From: Oscillospiraceae bacterium
GTDB taxonomy: Bacteria; Bacillota; Clostridia; Oscillospirales; Ruminococcaceae
Direction: 5' to 3'
DNA length: 64,000 nucleotides
NCBI GenBank assembly: GCA_016288755.1
Contig: JAEELE010000117.1
Coordinates: 1 to 64,000, forward strand
Below the pieces are notes generated by a model. That model did not search any database, had not been told where the DNA came from, and saw only the letters and a list, made by a program, of their open reading frames with translations. Numbering within the stretch: the stretch's first letter is position 1; the number at the start of each line of letters is the position of its first letter. The position numbers and the translations under genes are program-made. Below, in pieces: positions 1 to 6,947 of the stretch.

Positions 1-345
1 GAGAAGGACATGCCGGATGTGCCCGATGCGCTGAGATTTCCCTATCCGACGGGCTGGCTGACGGAATCGGGCACGCCGCCCTGCGAGCACCTCGATGTGA
101 TCGTGCTGACGGCGGCGCACTGTGTCCTCGGCGACTGCATCCCCGTGCGCGTGATCGGGGTGTTTCTCCGCCGCGACGGCGACCACAAGCTCGCTGCCGT
201 CCCCGCGGAGGCTGCGGTCAGCGATCTGGCTGCGCTCCCGGCTGAACAGCGCGCGGCACGACTGGGCGCTGACCGCACGCGGGCGCGAGCAGGCGTATGC
301 AATCGGGAAATGGCTGCTCTGGGAGGACTGCGACCGCGCCTATGA
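1..345 (+). pseudogene. inorganic pyrophosphatase-like fragment (C-terminal part)
   Basis: The frame is open to the left edge, so the 5' end lies outside the window. Residues around 16-66 resemble the C-terminal half of soluble inorganic pyrophosphatases: a tyrosine/glycine segment, then EHLDVIVLT (like the family's GDPLDVLVL), then PVRVIGVF and a DHKLAAVPA stretch (like DDKIIAV). After about nt 235 the frame loses protein-like character, while a histidine phosphatase appears in the next frame. This suggests the two were one reading frame, or two adjacent genes, joined by a frameshifting indel. The acidic metal-binding residues of the N-terminal half cannot be judged. Family assignment is by motif memory only, and a sequencing error is possible. 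Confidence 0.45.
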
Positions 346-796
346 GATGTATGTCTCGACGCAGAAGCGCGCGGTGCAGACTGCCGGGGAGATCAACCGC
401 ACGCTCGGCATTCAGCCGGTGCATGAGGAGCGGCTCTGCGAGGTCGACGCCGGGCAGGGCAACGGGCAGACGCGGCAGTGGTACAACGCGCATGTCACGC
501 CGCGCCCCGCGGTCTACGACCCGGATTACCGCCCCTTCCCGGACGCCGAGAGCGACCGCGACCTCTGGGTGCGCATCGAGCCGTTTTATCGGGAGATCAC
601 GCAGAACAGGCAGGAGCGCATTCTGATCGTGTCGCACGGCACGGCGCTGAGCTTTCTGCACGCGATGCTCTGCGGCATTCCGCTCGGAGCGCGCGGGGGC
701 TTCCGCTTCTCCGGGCGCGGCGGCTCGATCTCCAAATTCGTGATCGAGCCCTCGGGGCACACGGTCGCGGAGTATGTCAATCACCGGATTTTTTAA
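242..796 (+). pseudogene. histidine phosphatase family protein lacking its RHG start motif
   Basis: Frame 2 reads LTARGREQAYAIGKWL, then STQKRAVQTA, a central ERLCEVDAGQGNG, and ILIVSHGTALSFL near the C-terminus. These are hallmarks of the histidine phosphatase (phosphoglycerate mutase-like) superfamily, including the second catalytic histidine in SHG. The N-terminal phospho-acceptor motif (RHGE/RHA) is missing: the frame is open only from about nt 155, has no ATG before 347, and shows just ARHDWALT where the motif should precede by 12-15 residues. Either a deletion or frameshift removed it, or the protein is translated as a frameshifted fusion with the upstream pyrophosphatase-like frame. 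An isolated start at 347 would give a 149-residue, catalytically incomplete protein. Confidence 0.6.
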
Positions 797-1103
797 TATA
801 TCAAGCATCCTGAATTAACCATAGTGCAAAACAATAAAACGAAACAAATTCGGCGCTGCGGTCGGCTCCGTGCGGGCTGTGCAATCCTGCATGCCTCAGA
901 CCGCCGGGCGATTTGCCGGAATTTTACAGCGAGTATAATTTAATCGAAAATCACTGAAGCGGCAAATCCGCCGTGCCGACAGAAATGCACGGATTTCCGC
1001 ACAAACCGCCGCGCTGTGACAGCCCTCTGCCGGGCGCAGTCCGCGCGTGCGACAGGAACCGCAGAATCTTAACTTTCGCTTTGACAAAATCGACTAACAG
1101 CTA
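797..1103. other. intergenic region without recognisable gene
   Basis: About 300 bp between the histidine phosphatase remnant and the promoter at 1104. It begins AT-rich, becomes GC-rich, and has no coding frame with a ribosome binding site or family resemblance. Some short inverted repeats are present (CCGCCGGGC / GGCAAATCCGCC region, 900-985), but nothing can be assigned. Confidence 0.5.
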
Positions 1104-1132
1104 TTGACATTTTTGTGCAAATATGGTATAAT
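1104..1132 (+). promoter_or_regulatory. sigma-A promoter of the YbjN-domain gene
   Basis: TTGACA at 1104-1109 and TATAAT at 1127-1132 with a 17-bp spacer, both perfect consensus. The start codon at 1173 lies about 40 bp downstream, with AAGGAGG at 1158-1164 between them. Confidence 0.85.
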
Positions 1133-1172
1133 ATATCCACAAATCAGAGAACCCCACAAGGAGGACACGCCG

Positions 1173-1691
1173 ATGGAAGTGACGGCTGAGCGCGCCGCAT
1201 GTGCGCAAAAGAACGCATCTGTGTTGATTTCGTGCCTTGAGCACCGCAAGCTGAAATACAGCGTCGACGAGCAGACCGACGCGAGGACCCATATCCGCAT
1301 CCGCTTCACGGGCAATGATCTCCCGATGACGCTGCACATCATTCTGCGCGCCGACCGGCAGATTGTCTCGGTGCTTTCCCCGATGCCCTTTGTCATCGCG
1401 CCCGAGCGCCGCAATGATGCAGCTCTCGCGGTCATCGCGGCAAACCACGGGCTGATCGACGGCAGCTTCGACCTCAATATGCAGTCGGGCGAGCTCTATT
1501 TCCGGCTGACCTCCGCCTTCATGGGCACGGTGCTGACCGAGGAGCTCTTCTCCTACCTGATGTTCGTCTCCGCCGAGACGATCGACCGCTTCAACGACCG
1601 CTTCGAGGCGCTCAACAGCGGAAAGCTCGATCTTGCGGGCTTTCTGGCAGCCGACGCAGCCGACGAGCGCGCCGCCGGCGGAAAGGCTTAA
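1173..1691 (+). CDS. YbjN domain-containing protein
   Basis: A 172-residue soluble protein. The layout resembles the YbjN family (a fold shared with type III secretion chaperones): a variable N-terminal helix, HIRIRF and MTLHIILRA strands, a conserved AANHGLIDGSFDLN segment (compare the family's N..N.....G.F.ld), and a C-terminal helix ending in a disordered acidic tail. No signal peptide or membrane segment. Start chosen at 1173 because it has AAGGAGG eight bases upstream; an in-frame ATG at 1104 lies inside the promoter. It heads an apparent three-gene unit (1173-2485) closed by a terminator. Molecular function is unknown; YbjN proteins are linked to stress and motility phenotypes in enterobacteria, which may not transfer here. 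Confidence 0.6.
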   Translation: MEVTAERAACAQKNASVLISCLEHRKLKYSVDEQTDARTHIRIRFTGNDLPMTLHIILRADRQIVSVLSPMPFVIAPERRNDAALAVIAANHGLIDGSFDLNMQSGELYFRLTSAFMGTVLTEELFSYLMFVSAETIDRFNDRFEALNSGKLDLAGFLAADAADERAAGGKA

Positions 1692-1696
1692 GGCTC

Positions 1697-2074
1697 ATGC
1701 GCGCCTATCTGACGGCGTATCTCGCCGCGCTGGAGGCTCAGCTTGAGAAGCCGGAGGAATGCGACTACGCCGAGATCTCCCGCCGCCACCTGCAGATGAT
1801 CGCCTTCATGCAGCACGAGCGCCTGATCCATTTTCTTGTGACGATGCTGTTTGCGCTGGGCTTTTTTCTGGTGTTCGGGTTCTTTCTGATGACCGAGCGC
1901 TTCATGCTGGTGCCGCTGCTGGTGCTGATCCTGGCACTGCTCTGCCCCTACATTGCACACTATTATTTTCTCGAAAATTCTGTGCAGAAGATGTATAAGC
2001 TCAATGACGCGATCAACGACGGACTATATAAAAAGAACGCATCTGCGGAGAAATCTGATGCTCCGCAGCCCTGA
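1697..2074 (+). CDS. small membrane protein, two transmembrane segments
   Basis: A 125-residue protein with a soluble N-terminal helix (about 1-42), two adjacent hydrophobic segments (about 43-65 and 69-88, rich in Phe/Leu), and a charged C-terminal tail. It begins 5 bp after the YbjN-domain gene, so translation is probably coupled; a separate ribosome binding site is weak. I do not recognise a family. Its position suggests co-regulation with the YbjN protein, possibly as its membrane partner, but that is inference. Confidence 0.6.
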   Translation: MRAYLTAYLAALEAQLEKPEECDYAEISRRHLQMIAFMQHERLIHFLVTMLFALGFFLVFGFFLMTERFMLVPLLVLILALLCPYIAHYYFLENSVQKMYKLNDAINDGLYKKNASAEKSDAPQP

Positions 2075-2113
2075 AATGTGAGGAGAACGGGCTTTGCCCG
2101 CGAGGAGGACAAT

Positions 2114-2485
2114 ATGGAACTTTACCGCCCGATGTCGGCTGAGGAGTACAAAGCCGTCGCCGCAAAGGAATTCCGGGGCTTTCCGCCGAGAACCGAGGAG
2201 CAGCCGCTCTTTGCGGCGCTGCTCTCGCAGACCGGCGCCGAGAAGATCGCCAAGCACATGCGCATCGAGAAGCAGGCGGAGCACATCGCCTATGTCGTCA
2301 GCTTTCTCGTCGAGGATTCGTTCATCCGGCAGTTTCCCGTGCAGCACGATGACGAGCCCGACTACCGCGCCGTGTGGATCCCGGCGGAGGATGTGGAGCT
2401 GCTCAATCAGCACCTGATCGGCAAGATCCGGATGCTGGAGCGCTACACCGTCGACCGCGCCGACGGAGACGTGTTTTTTGCGTGA
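2114..2485 (+). CDS. conserved hypothetical protein
   Basis: A 123-residue acidic soluble protein starting at ATG 2114 behind GAGGAGG (2102-2108). It begins with a short ELYRPMSAEEY segment and continues with mixed helix/strand content. It has no signal peptide, membrane segment, metal motif or recognisable domain. Third gene of the unit starting at 1173, 39 bp after the membrane protein, and followed directly by a terminator. Function unknown. Confidence 0.6.
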   Translation: MELYRPMSAEEYKAVAAKEFRGFPPRTEEQPLFAALLSQTGAEKIAKHMRIEKQAEHIAYVVSFLVEDSFIRQFPVQHDDEPDYRAVWIPAEDVELLNQHLIGKIRMLERYTVDRADGDVFFA

Positions 2486-2496
2486 TACTGCCAATA

Positions 2497-2535
2497 AGCC
2501 GCCGTGCCTCTGAACGGAGACGCGGCGGCTTTTTG
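2497..2535 (+). terminator. rho-independent terminator
   Basis: AAGCCGCCG ... CGGCGGCTT stem around a 16-nt loop, followed by TTTTT. It lies 12 bp after the stop codon at 2485. Confidence 0.8.
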
Positions 2536-2672
2536 CGTTCAAGAAGTATGACAGCAAACACATGTGAAATTCTTACCGGAAACGGCAGAATCTGCCGGGC
2601 TCAGCGCGGAATTTCCGCGTGAATGCGGCACTGGCGGGATGCGGAAAAATCATTGGTCTGCATTTTGCCTGT

Positions 2673-2699
2673 GTGAAACGGCGTTTTCGGTCCATACTG
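2673..2699 (+). promoter_or_regulatory. possible sigma-G-type forespore promoter of spoIVB
   Basis: GTGAA at 2673-2677 and CATACTG at 2693-2699, 15 bp apart, resemble the sigma-G pattern (TGAATA / CATAATA class), 33 bp before the spoIVB start. In Bacillus spoIVB is a sigma-F/sigma-G gene, which makes this expected. The -35 match is partial and the call is tentative. Confidence 0.3.
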
Positions 2700-2731
2700 A
2701 TTCGTGCGGGAGATCACCGCAGAGAGGAAGA

Positions 2732-3931
2732 ATGCGTATGGAACAAAATGTCAGAAAAAACGGTATTATTTCCCGCTTCGCCGCGATCTGTGCCGCCGCT
2801 GTGCTCAGTTTGTGCGGCGCGGCGGGATATTATGCACACAGCCTGCCCGACCGCCTTGTCACGAGCGGCGACGGCTCGGTCTCGGTGCAGACGCTGCTGC
2901 CGGTCACGGTGCACCGCGAGCCGCCTGCGGGCTCAGAGCGCGCGGAGCTCCGGCTCTTCGGCGTGGTGCCGCTCAAAATCGTCGCTGTTACGACGGTTTC
3001 GCCGTCTGCTGTCTATGTCGGCGGCGAGCCCTTCGGCATCCGCATGATGATGCAGGGCGTGATGGTCGTATCGCTCGGCGAGATTCGCACGGCGGACGGC
3101 ATGACTGCACCGGCACGCGAGGCGGGCATTCAGGTCGGCGACATCATCCGGACGGTCAACGGCAGAGACATCACCGGCAACGCGGACCTGCAGGAGGCTG
3201 TGGCGTGCTCGGGCGGCGAATCGGTGACGGTCACGCTGCTGCGCGGCAGCGAAGAGCTCACGCGGACGGTCATGCCGGTGTTTGCGCCGCTGACGGGCAG
3301 GTGGCAGACCGGCATGTGGGTGCGCGACAGCACGGCGGGCATCGGCACCGTGACCTATTATACGCTGACGCCGGCGGGCGAGGTGCAGTTTGCCGGGCTT
3401 GGGCACGCGGTCTGCGACACCGACACCGGCGAGCGCATCCCGCTGGCTTCGGGCGAGGTCGCGGCGGTGGAGATACGCGATATCGTGCGCGGGACAGCGG
3501 GAAAGCCCGGCGAGCTCCGCGGGACGTTTCAGTCGCAGAAAAACGCCGGGACGCTGCGGTCGAACACGGCAGGCGGCGTATTCGGGACGCTGGACAGGCT
3601 GCCCGGGCGGCAGATGCTGATGCCGGTCGCGGCGGGCGGAGAGATTCGCAGGGGTGCGGCGACGATCTATGCGACGCTGCACGGGTCGACGCCGGAGGCA
3701 TACAGCGTGCAGATTGAGGAGATTCGCGAAAACGACGAAAATATGAGGAATCTGGTGGTGCATGTGACGGATTCCCGGCTGCTGGAGCAATCCGGCGGGA
3801 TCGTGCAGGGCATGAGCGGGAGCCCGATCGTGCAGGACGGCAGGCTGGTCGGGGCGGTGACGCATGTATTTGTGAAGGACCCGACCCGCGGGTACGGGAT
3901 TTTCGCGGAGAACATGCTGTCGGCGGCGTGA
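2732..3931 (+). CDS. spoIVB: SpoIVB, stage IV sporulation serine peptidase (family S55)
   Basis: A 399-residue protein (Bacillus SpoIVB is about 426). It has one N-terminal membrane anchor (about residues 15-36), a PDZ domain (about 95-190; REAGIQVGDIIRTVNGRDI), and a C-terminal S55 peptidase domain. The catalytic histidine is in GLGHAVCD (His about 225) and the serine in GMSGSPIV (Ser about 364). In sporulating Firmicutes SpoIVB is made in the forespore and secreted into the intermembrane space, where it cleaves SpoIVFA to trigger pro-sigma-K processing. Start chosen at 2732, behind AGAGAGGAAG; the open frame extends further upstream without support. Unlike Bacillus, it is not next to recN or spo0A here. 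It implies endospore ability or a recent sporulating ancestor. Confidence 0.93.
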   Translation: MRMEQNVRKNGIISRFAAICAAAVLSLCGAAGYYAHSLPDRLVTSGDGSVSVQTLLPVTVHREPPAGSERAELRLFGVVPLKIVAVTTVSPSAVYVGGEPFGIRMMMQGVMVVSLGEIRTADGMTAPAREAGIQVGDIIRTVNGRDITGNADLQEAVACSGGESVTVTLLRGSEELTRTVMPVFAPLTGRWQTGMWVRDSTAGIGTVTYYTLTPAGEVQFAGLGHAVCDTDTGERIPLASGEVAAVEIRDIVRGTAGKPGELRGTFQSQKNAGTLRSNTAGGVFGTLDRLPGRQMLMPVAAGGEIRRGAATIYATLHGSTPEAYSVQIEEIRENDENMRNLVVHVTDSRLLEQSGGIVQGMSGSPIVQDGRLVGAVTHVFVKDPTRGYGIFAENMLSAA

Positions 3932-3932
3932 A

Positions 3933-3980
3933 ATTAGAAATGAGAAGTTAGAAGTGAGGAGTTGTTCCGTCATTTTTGCT
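3933..3980. repeat. dispersed GTTCCGTCA repeat, copy 1
   Basis: Right after the spoIVB stop there is a run of GAAGT/GAGGAGT units followed by GAGTTGTTCCGTCATTTTTGCT. The same core occurs at 16563-16612 and 25988-26030. Confidence 0.6.
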
Positions 3981-4009
3981 TCTGATGTGGATTTCGTTGG
4001 GTGACTTAA

Positions 4010-4500
4010 GTTCCCTGTTCTTTACCGTTTGTCTGACTGTGCATTCAGCTGCACGCAGTGCAGCTTAAGCTCCCCCTTCCTTATCTCTTCCTCTCTCTGT
4101 TCCGTAATCTTAAGTTTATTGGTGATCTGTTATGCCGTAACCCTAGCTCCCTGCGTGCAGGCTAACCGCCTGCAGATGGGGTTATACTGTAACCGACGGT
4201 ATGATGCGCGTCGGTGACTATGAAACGGAGCACCGGAGTTTCAACAAACCCTCCCCTGCGTGCGGCTAGCACGCACGAGGGGGAGTAAAGGTTACCATGA
4301 AACCGGACACCCAGAAACCAAAAGATACGGAACAGAGGGGGTGGAAGATAAGGAAGGGGAGCTCGAGGGGGAACCTTAAGAGGGAGGGGGAGACCGGCTG
4401 CTTTGCAGCCGACTTCCCCTCCCTCTTGTGGTTCCCCCTCGAACCCGCGCCCCGCGCCCAGCGAAAGGCACAGTCGGACAAACGGTAAAGAACAGAGAAC
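4010..4500. repeat. 490-bp imperfect inverted-repeat element
   Basis: The ends 4010-4042 and 4468-4500 are inverted copies differing at 2 of 33 positions. Inside, 4068-4110 and 4321-4363 are a second inverted pair, and the segments near 4150-4175 and 4255-4295 a third (GCGTGC.GGCTAGC type). Each arm carries its own smaller hairpin: AGCTGCACGCAGTGCAGCT at 4048-4066, and a long purine/pyrimidine hairpin at 4364-4443. No protein frame with a ribosome binding site is present. It occupies most of the spoIVB-ptsH gap (3932-4592). It could be a MITE-like non-autonomous mobile element or a large structured RNA; I see no clear target-site duplication. Confidence 0.7.
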
Positions 4501-4525
4501 GAAAATCCCCTCACTGCTCATATCA

Positions 4526-4568
4526 CAAAGAAAAAACCGACCCCCGCACCCAGTGCGGAAGTCGGTTC
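4526..4568 (-). terminator. rho-independent terminator of ptsH
   Basis: On the minus strand AACCGAC...GTCGGTT with an inner CCGCAC/GTGCGG extension, followed by TTTTTTCTTT, 25 bp after the HPr stop. Confidence 0.8.
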
Positions 4569-4592
4569 CTTTGCATGTGTCCGTCCTGTCAA

Positions 4593-4865
4593 TCAGCGGC
4601 TCTCATCACTGAAGCCACTGTCAACCAGCTCGACCAGAGATGCCACTGCCTGCTCCTCATCTGTGCCGTCAGCAATGATGCGGATCGCAGTGCCGCCCAC
4701 AATGCCCAGCGAGAGAATGCCCAGCAGGCTCTTCGCATTCACGCGGCGCTCTTCCTTCTCAATCCAGATCGCAGAGCGGAACTCATTTGCCTTCTGGATG
4801 AAGAAAGTCGCAGGACGTGCGTGCAGACCGACCTGATTCTGAACCATGACGTCTTTGATACACAT
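4593..4865 (-). CDS. ptsH: HPr phosphocarrier protein of the PTS
   Basis: A 90-residue protein, normal HPr length. It has the active-site GLHARPA motif with the phosphorylated histidine exactly at position 15, and KSLLGILSLG with the regulatory serine at position 46, which HPr kinase modifies in Firmicutes. It passes phosphate from enzyme I to sugar-specific EIIA domains, and as HPr(Ser-P) acts in CcpA carbon repression. Start chosen at 4865 behind AAAGGAG; the open frame extends upstream without support. It is monocistronic: own promoter (5020-5049), a leader of about 150 nt and own terminator. Enzyme I is not adjacent, so the protein could instead be a Crh-like or purely regulatory HPr, but His15 argues for a working phosphocarrier. 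Confidence 0.92.
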   Translation of the reverse strand: MCIKDVMVQNQVGLHARPATFFIQKANEFRSAIWIEKEERRVNAKSLLGILSLGIVGGTAIRIIADGTDEEQAVASLVELVDSGFSDESR

Positions 4866-5019
4866 AATCTTTACTCTCCTTTGTGAATTCATATACCCGA
4901 AACGGAATGTATGCACAGGACCCGGTACGGTCATGCCGCGCTCAGCTGCTGCCGGATAATTACAGCCCGTACAGTTTTTCGCTCTGTCTGAAATACGGCT
5001 TTCCCGAATCCCTGCTATC

Positions 5020-5049
5020 ATTATACAGATTTGAACCCGTTTCGTCAAC
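5020..5049 (-). promoter_or_regulatory. sigma-A promoter of ptsH
   Basis: Minus strand TTGACG (5049-5044) and TATAAT (5025-5020) with an 18-bp spacer. It leaves an untranslated leader of roughly 150 nt before the start at 4865. Upstream, 5154-5200 holds two direct and one inverted TGTTGAAAA copies. Confidence 0.75.
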
Positions 5050-5235
5050 GGGTTTTTTGCACAAAGTGGTGCTGTCAGGGCAAATTTCTCCGGTATGCTA
5101 CATTCAGGCGAAACAAAATCGGCTTCGTTTGGGCATATTTACGAATAAACACCTGTTGAAAACTGTTGAAAAGCATTGTGCAACGAGCTAGTTTTCAACA
5201 ATGATTTTTGTACAAGTCAACAACGACCGGCGCGG

Positions 5236-5931
5236 TTATTGTCCTTTTTGCCATTTTGCATAGAGATCGGGTCGGCGCTGCCGGGTGATCTCCTCGGACT
5301 GTGCCTGCCGCCATGCCGCGATATTCTTATGATGCCCGCTCAGCAGCACCGGCGGCACTGCTTCGCCCTCCCAGACCTCCGGGCGCGTGTACTGCGGGTA
5401 TTCCAGCAGCCCGGCAAAATGGCTCTCGTCCTCGTAGGCGTCGGGCGCGGGGAGCACGTTGTCGCACATGCGCGCGACCGCGTCCGTCAGGATGAGCGCG
5501 GGCAGCTCGCCGCCTGTGACCACATAATCGCCGACCGAAATCTCCTCGTCGGCAATGCGGTCGAGCACGCGCTGGTCAACGCCCTCGTAGTGCCCGCAGA
5601 GCAGAAAGAGCCGCGGCAGCTGTGCCAGCTCGCGCACGCGCTGCTGCGTCAGCGGGGTGCCCTTCGGGGACATATAGATTGTATGCATCGGCAGCGCAGA
5701 CTGTGCCGCAACTGCCTGCCAGCAGGCATAGATCGGCTGTGCCTGCATGACCATGCCCATGCCGCCGCCGAACGGCGCATCGTCGACGCGGTTGTGCTTA
5801 TCGGTCGTATAGGCGCGGATCTGGTGGCAGTGCACCTCGATGGCGCCCTTTGCGCGGGCGCGTCCGATGATGCTCTCGGAGAGCACCGCCTCGCACATCT
5901 CCGGGAACAGGGTCGCGATCTCAATACGCAT
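5236..5931 (-). CDS. trmD: tRNA (guanine37-N1)-methyltransferase TrmD
   Basis: A 231-residue SPOUT-class methyltransferase of normal length. It makes m1G37 in tRNAs that read CNN codons, using S-adenosylmethionine and preventing +1 frameshifting. Visible family motifs: an MRIEIATLFPEM start, DDAPFGGGMGMVM, LLCGHYEGVDQRVLD (trefoil-knot SAM site), EISVGDYVVTGGELPA and RPEVWEGE. The start codon shares one base with the rimM stop, so the pair is translationally coupled. It is the last gene of the minus-strand operon M16 protease - unknown gene - rimM - trmD. The rpsP and rplS genes that usually flank rimM-trmD are not here. One of its substrates, tRNA-Pro(CGG), is encoded at 11802. Confidence 0.96.
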   Translation of the reverse strand: MRIEIATLFPEMCEAVLSESIIGRARAKGAIEVHCHQIRAYTTDKHNRVDDAPFGGGMGMVMQAQPIYACWQAVAAQSALPMHTIYMSPKGTPLTQQRVRELAQLPRLFLLCGHYEGVDQRVLDRIADEEISVGDYVVTGGELPALILTDAVARMCDNVLPAPDAYEDESHFAGLLEYPQYTRPEVWEGEAVPPVLLSGHHKNIAAWRQAQSEEITRQRRPDLYAKWQKGQ

Positions 5932-6437
5932 CAGTCAAAGAGCCCCTCCAGCGGGCGGATCGTGATGATATCCGCACTGTCGTCGATCGAGAGCACCACC
6001 TGCGGGATGACCGGCACGAGCAGCTTCCGCCCGTCCGGCGCGGTCACCTCGTAGACGTCGTTGGCGCCGGTCTGCAGCACATCGGTCAGCTTGCCGTATT
6101 CTTCGCCGGTGTCGGCATCGCGCACCGACATGCCCAGCAAATCCTGAATAAAATGGGTGTCCTCATCGAGCTCGACGTCGCTGCGGTCCATATAGAGCAC
6201 GGTATTGCGCAGCGCGTCGGCAGCCTCGGGCGTGTCGACCCCGGCGAATTTCAGCAGCACCATATTTTTCTGCACGGCGGCATGCTCGACCGTCATGGCG
6301 ATGTGCTGCTTTCCGCGGTAGAGCGTGTCGAATTCGCAGAGCAGCGCGGGGCTGTCGCACCACGGCATGACCTTGACCGTGCCGTTCAGCCCGTGCCGGT
6401 TGACGATCTTGCCGATCTCGAGATATTGCTTTTTCAT
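5931..6437 (-). CDS. rimM: ribosome maturation factor RimM
   Basis: A 168-residue protein of normal RimM length: an N-terminal reductase-like beta-barrel domain (begins LEIGKIVNRHGLNGTVKV, with the family's G.HGL.G..K motif) and a C-terminal PRC-barrel domain (LLGMSVRDADTGEEYGKL, then KLLVPVIPQVV). RimM binds S19 and assists 30S head maturation. The start overlaps the end of the upstream unknown gene by 4 bp and the stop overlaps trmD by 1 bp, so all three should be co-translated. Confidence 0.95.
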   Translation of the reverse strand: MKKQYLEIGKIVNRHGLNGTVKVMPWCDSPALLCEFDTLYRGKQHIAMTVEHAAVQKNMVLLKFAGVDTPEAADALRNTVLYMDRSDVELDEDTHFIQDLLGMSVRDADTGEEYGKLTDVLQTGANDVYEVTAPDGRKLLVPVIPQVVLSIDDSADIITIRPLEGLFD

Positions 6438-6937
6438 GGCTCCTCCTTTTCGGCTTCGGGATCGCGGAACGGGTCTGCATAGCGCCGCACGCCGATCTCA
6501 CAGAGCCGGAATTGCGTGACAAACGCACCGTTGCCGTCCATCCGGGCAAAGAGCGTGATCTCCTCCTGCGATTCGCCGCCGAAGCCGTCCTCGTCCTCGT
6601 AATATCTGCCGTCCGGCTGGATGACCCAGAGGAACACAAAGCCGTCCTTCACGCGGTCGGCAGACCAGCCGAAGCAGATCTCCTCCGGGATCGGCAGCCC
6701 CTCCTCGTAATTCGCGAGGATCACGGGCAGATCGCGTTCGTCGATCCCGGGAAAATCCAGAAAGACGCGCCTGTGCACGATCAGCCGCAGCAAGCCGCGT
6801 CTGTGGTCGGAGAAGATAAGACTGTATCTGCCGTCGCTGAGCACACAGGGATTCAAGTCGATATATGCCCGCATCTCGCTGCTGCTTTCCGCGTAAATGC
6901 GGTCAAACAGCGCGCGGGCGACTGCGTCCCGGTCCAT
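6434..6937 (-). CDS. conserved hypothetical protein upstream of rimM
   Basis: A 167-residue acidic soluble protein, no signal peptide or membrane segment. Features: an aromatic core (SDGRYSLIFSDHRRG; FGWSADRVKDGFVFLWVIQ), a DEDGFGGE acidic loop and a Glu-rich C-terminus. I recognise no domain. It starts 10 bp after the M16 protease stop and overlaps rimM by 4 bp, so it belongs to the same transcript. Its function is not deducible. Confidence 0.65.
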   Translation of the reverse strand: MDRDAVARALFDRIYAESSSEMRAYIDLNPCVLSDGRYSLIFSDHRRGLLRLIVHRRVFLDFPGIDERDLPVILANYEEGLPIPEEICFGWSADRVKDGFVFLWVIQPDGRYYEDEDGFGGESQEEITLFARMDGNGAFVTQFRLCEIGVRRYADPFRDPEAEKEEP

Positions 6938-6947
6938 TGCGTCGCTC

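Noticed and set aside
797..1103. Riboswitch or attenuator upstream of the YbjN-domain gene
   Set aside because: The region lies upstream of the promoter, so it would not be in the transcript, and no known riboswitch core was recognised.
2933..3973. Long minus-strand frame antisense to spoIVB (also long antisense frames at 20310-21821, 24171-25880, 36981-39365, 43946-46135 and 48473-50824)
   Set aside because: High GC at third codon positions keeps antisense frames open; they are His/Arg-rich, have no family resemblance, and the other strand encodes clear proteins.
4297..4612. Overlapping plus and minus frames in the 4.1-4.9 kb gap
   Set aside because: They lie across the inverted-repeat element and antisense to ptsH, lack ribosome binding sites and have repetitive composition.
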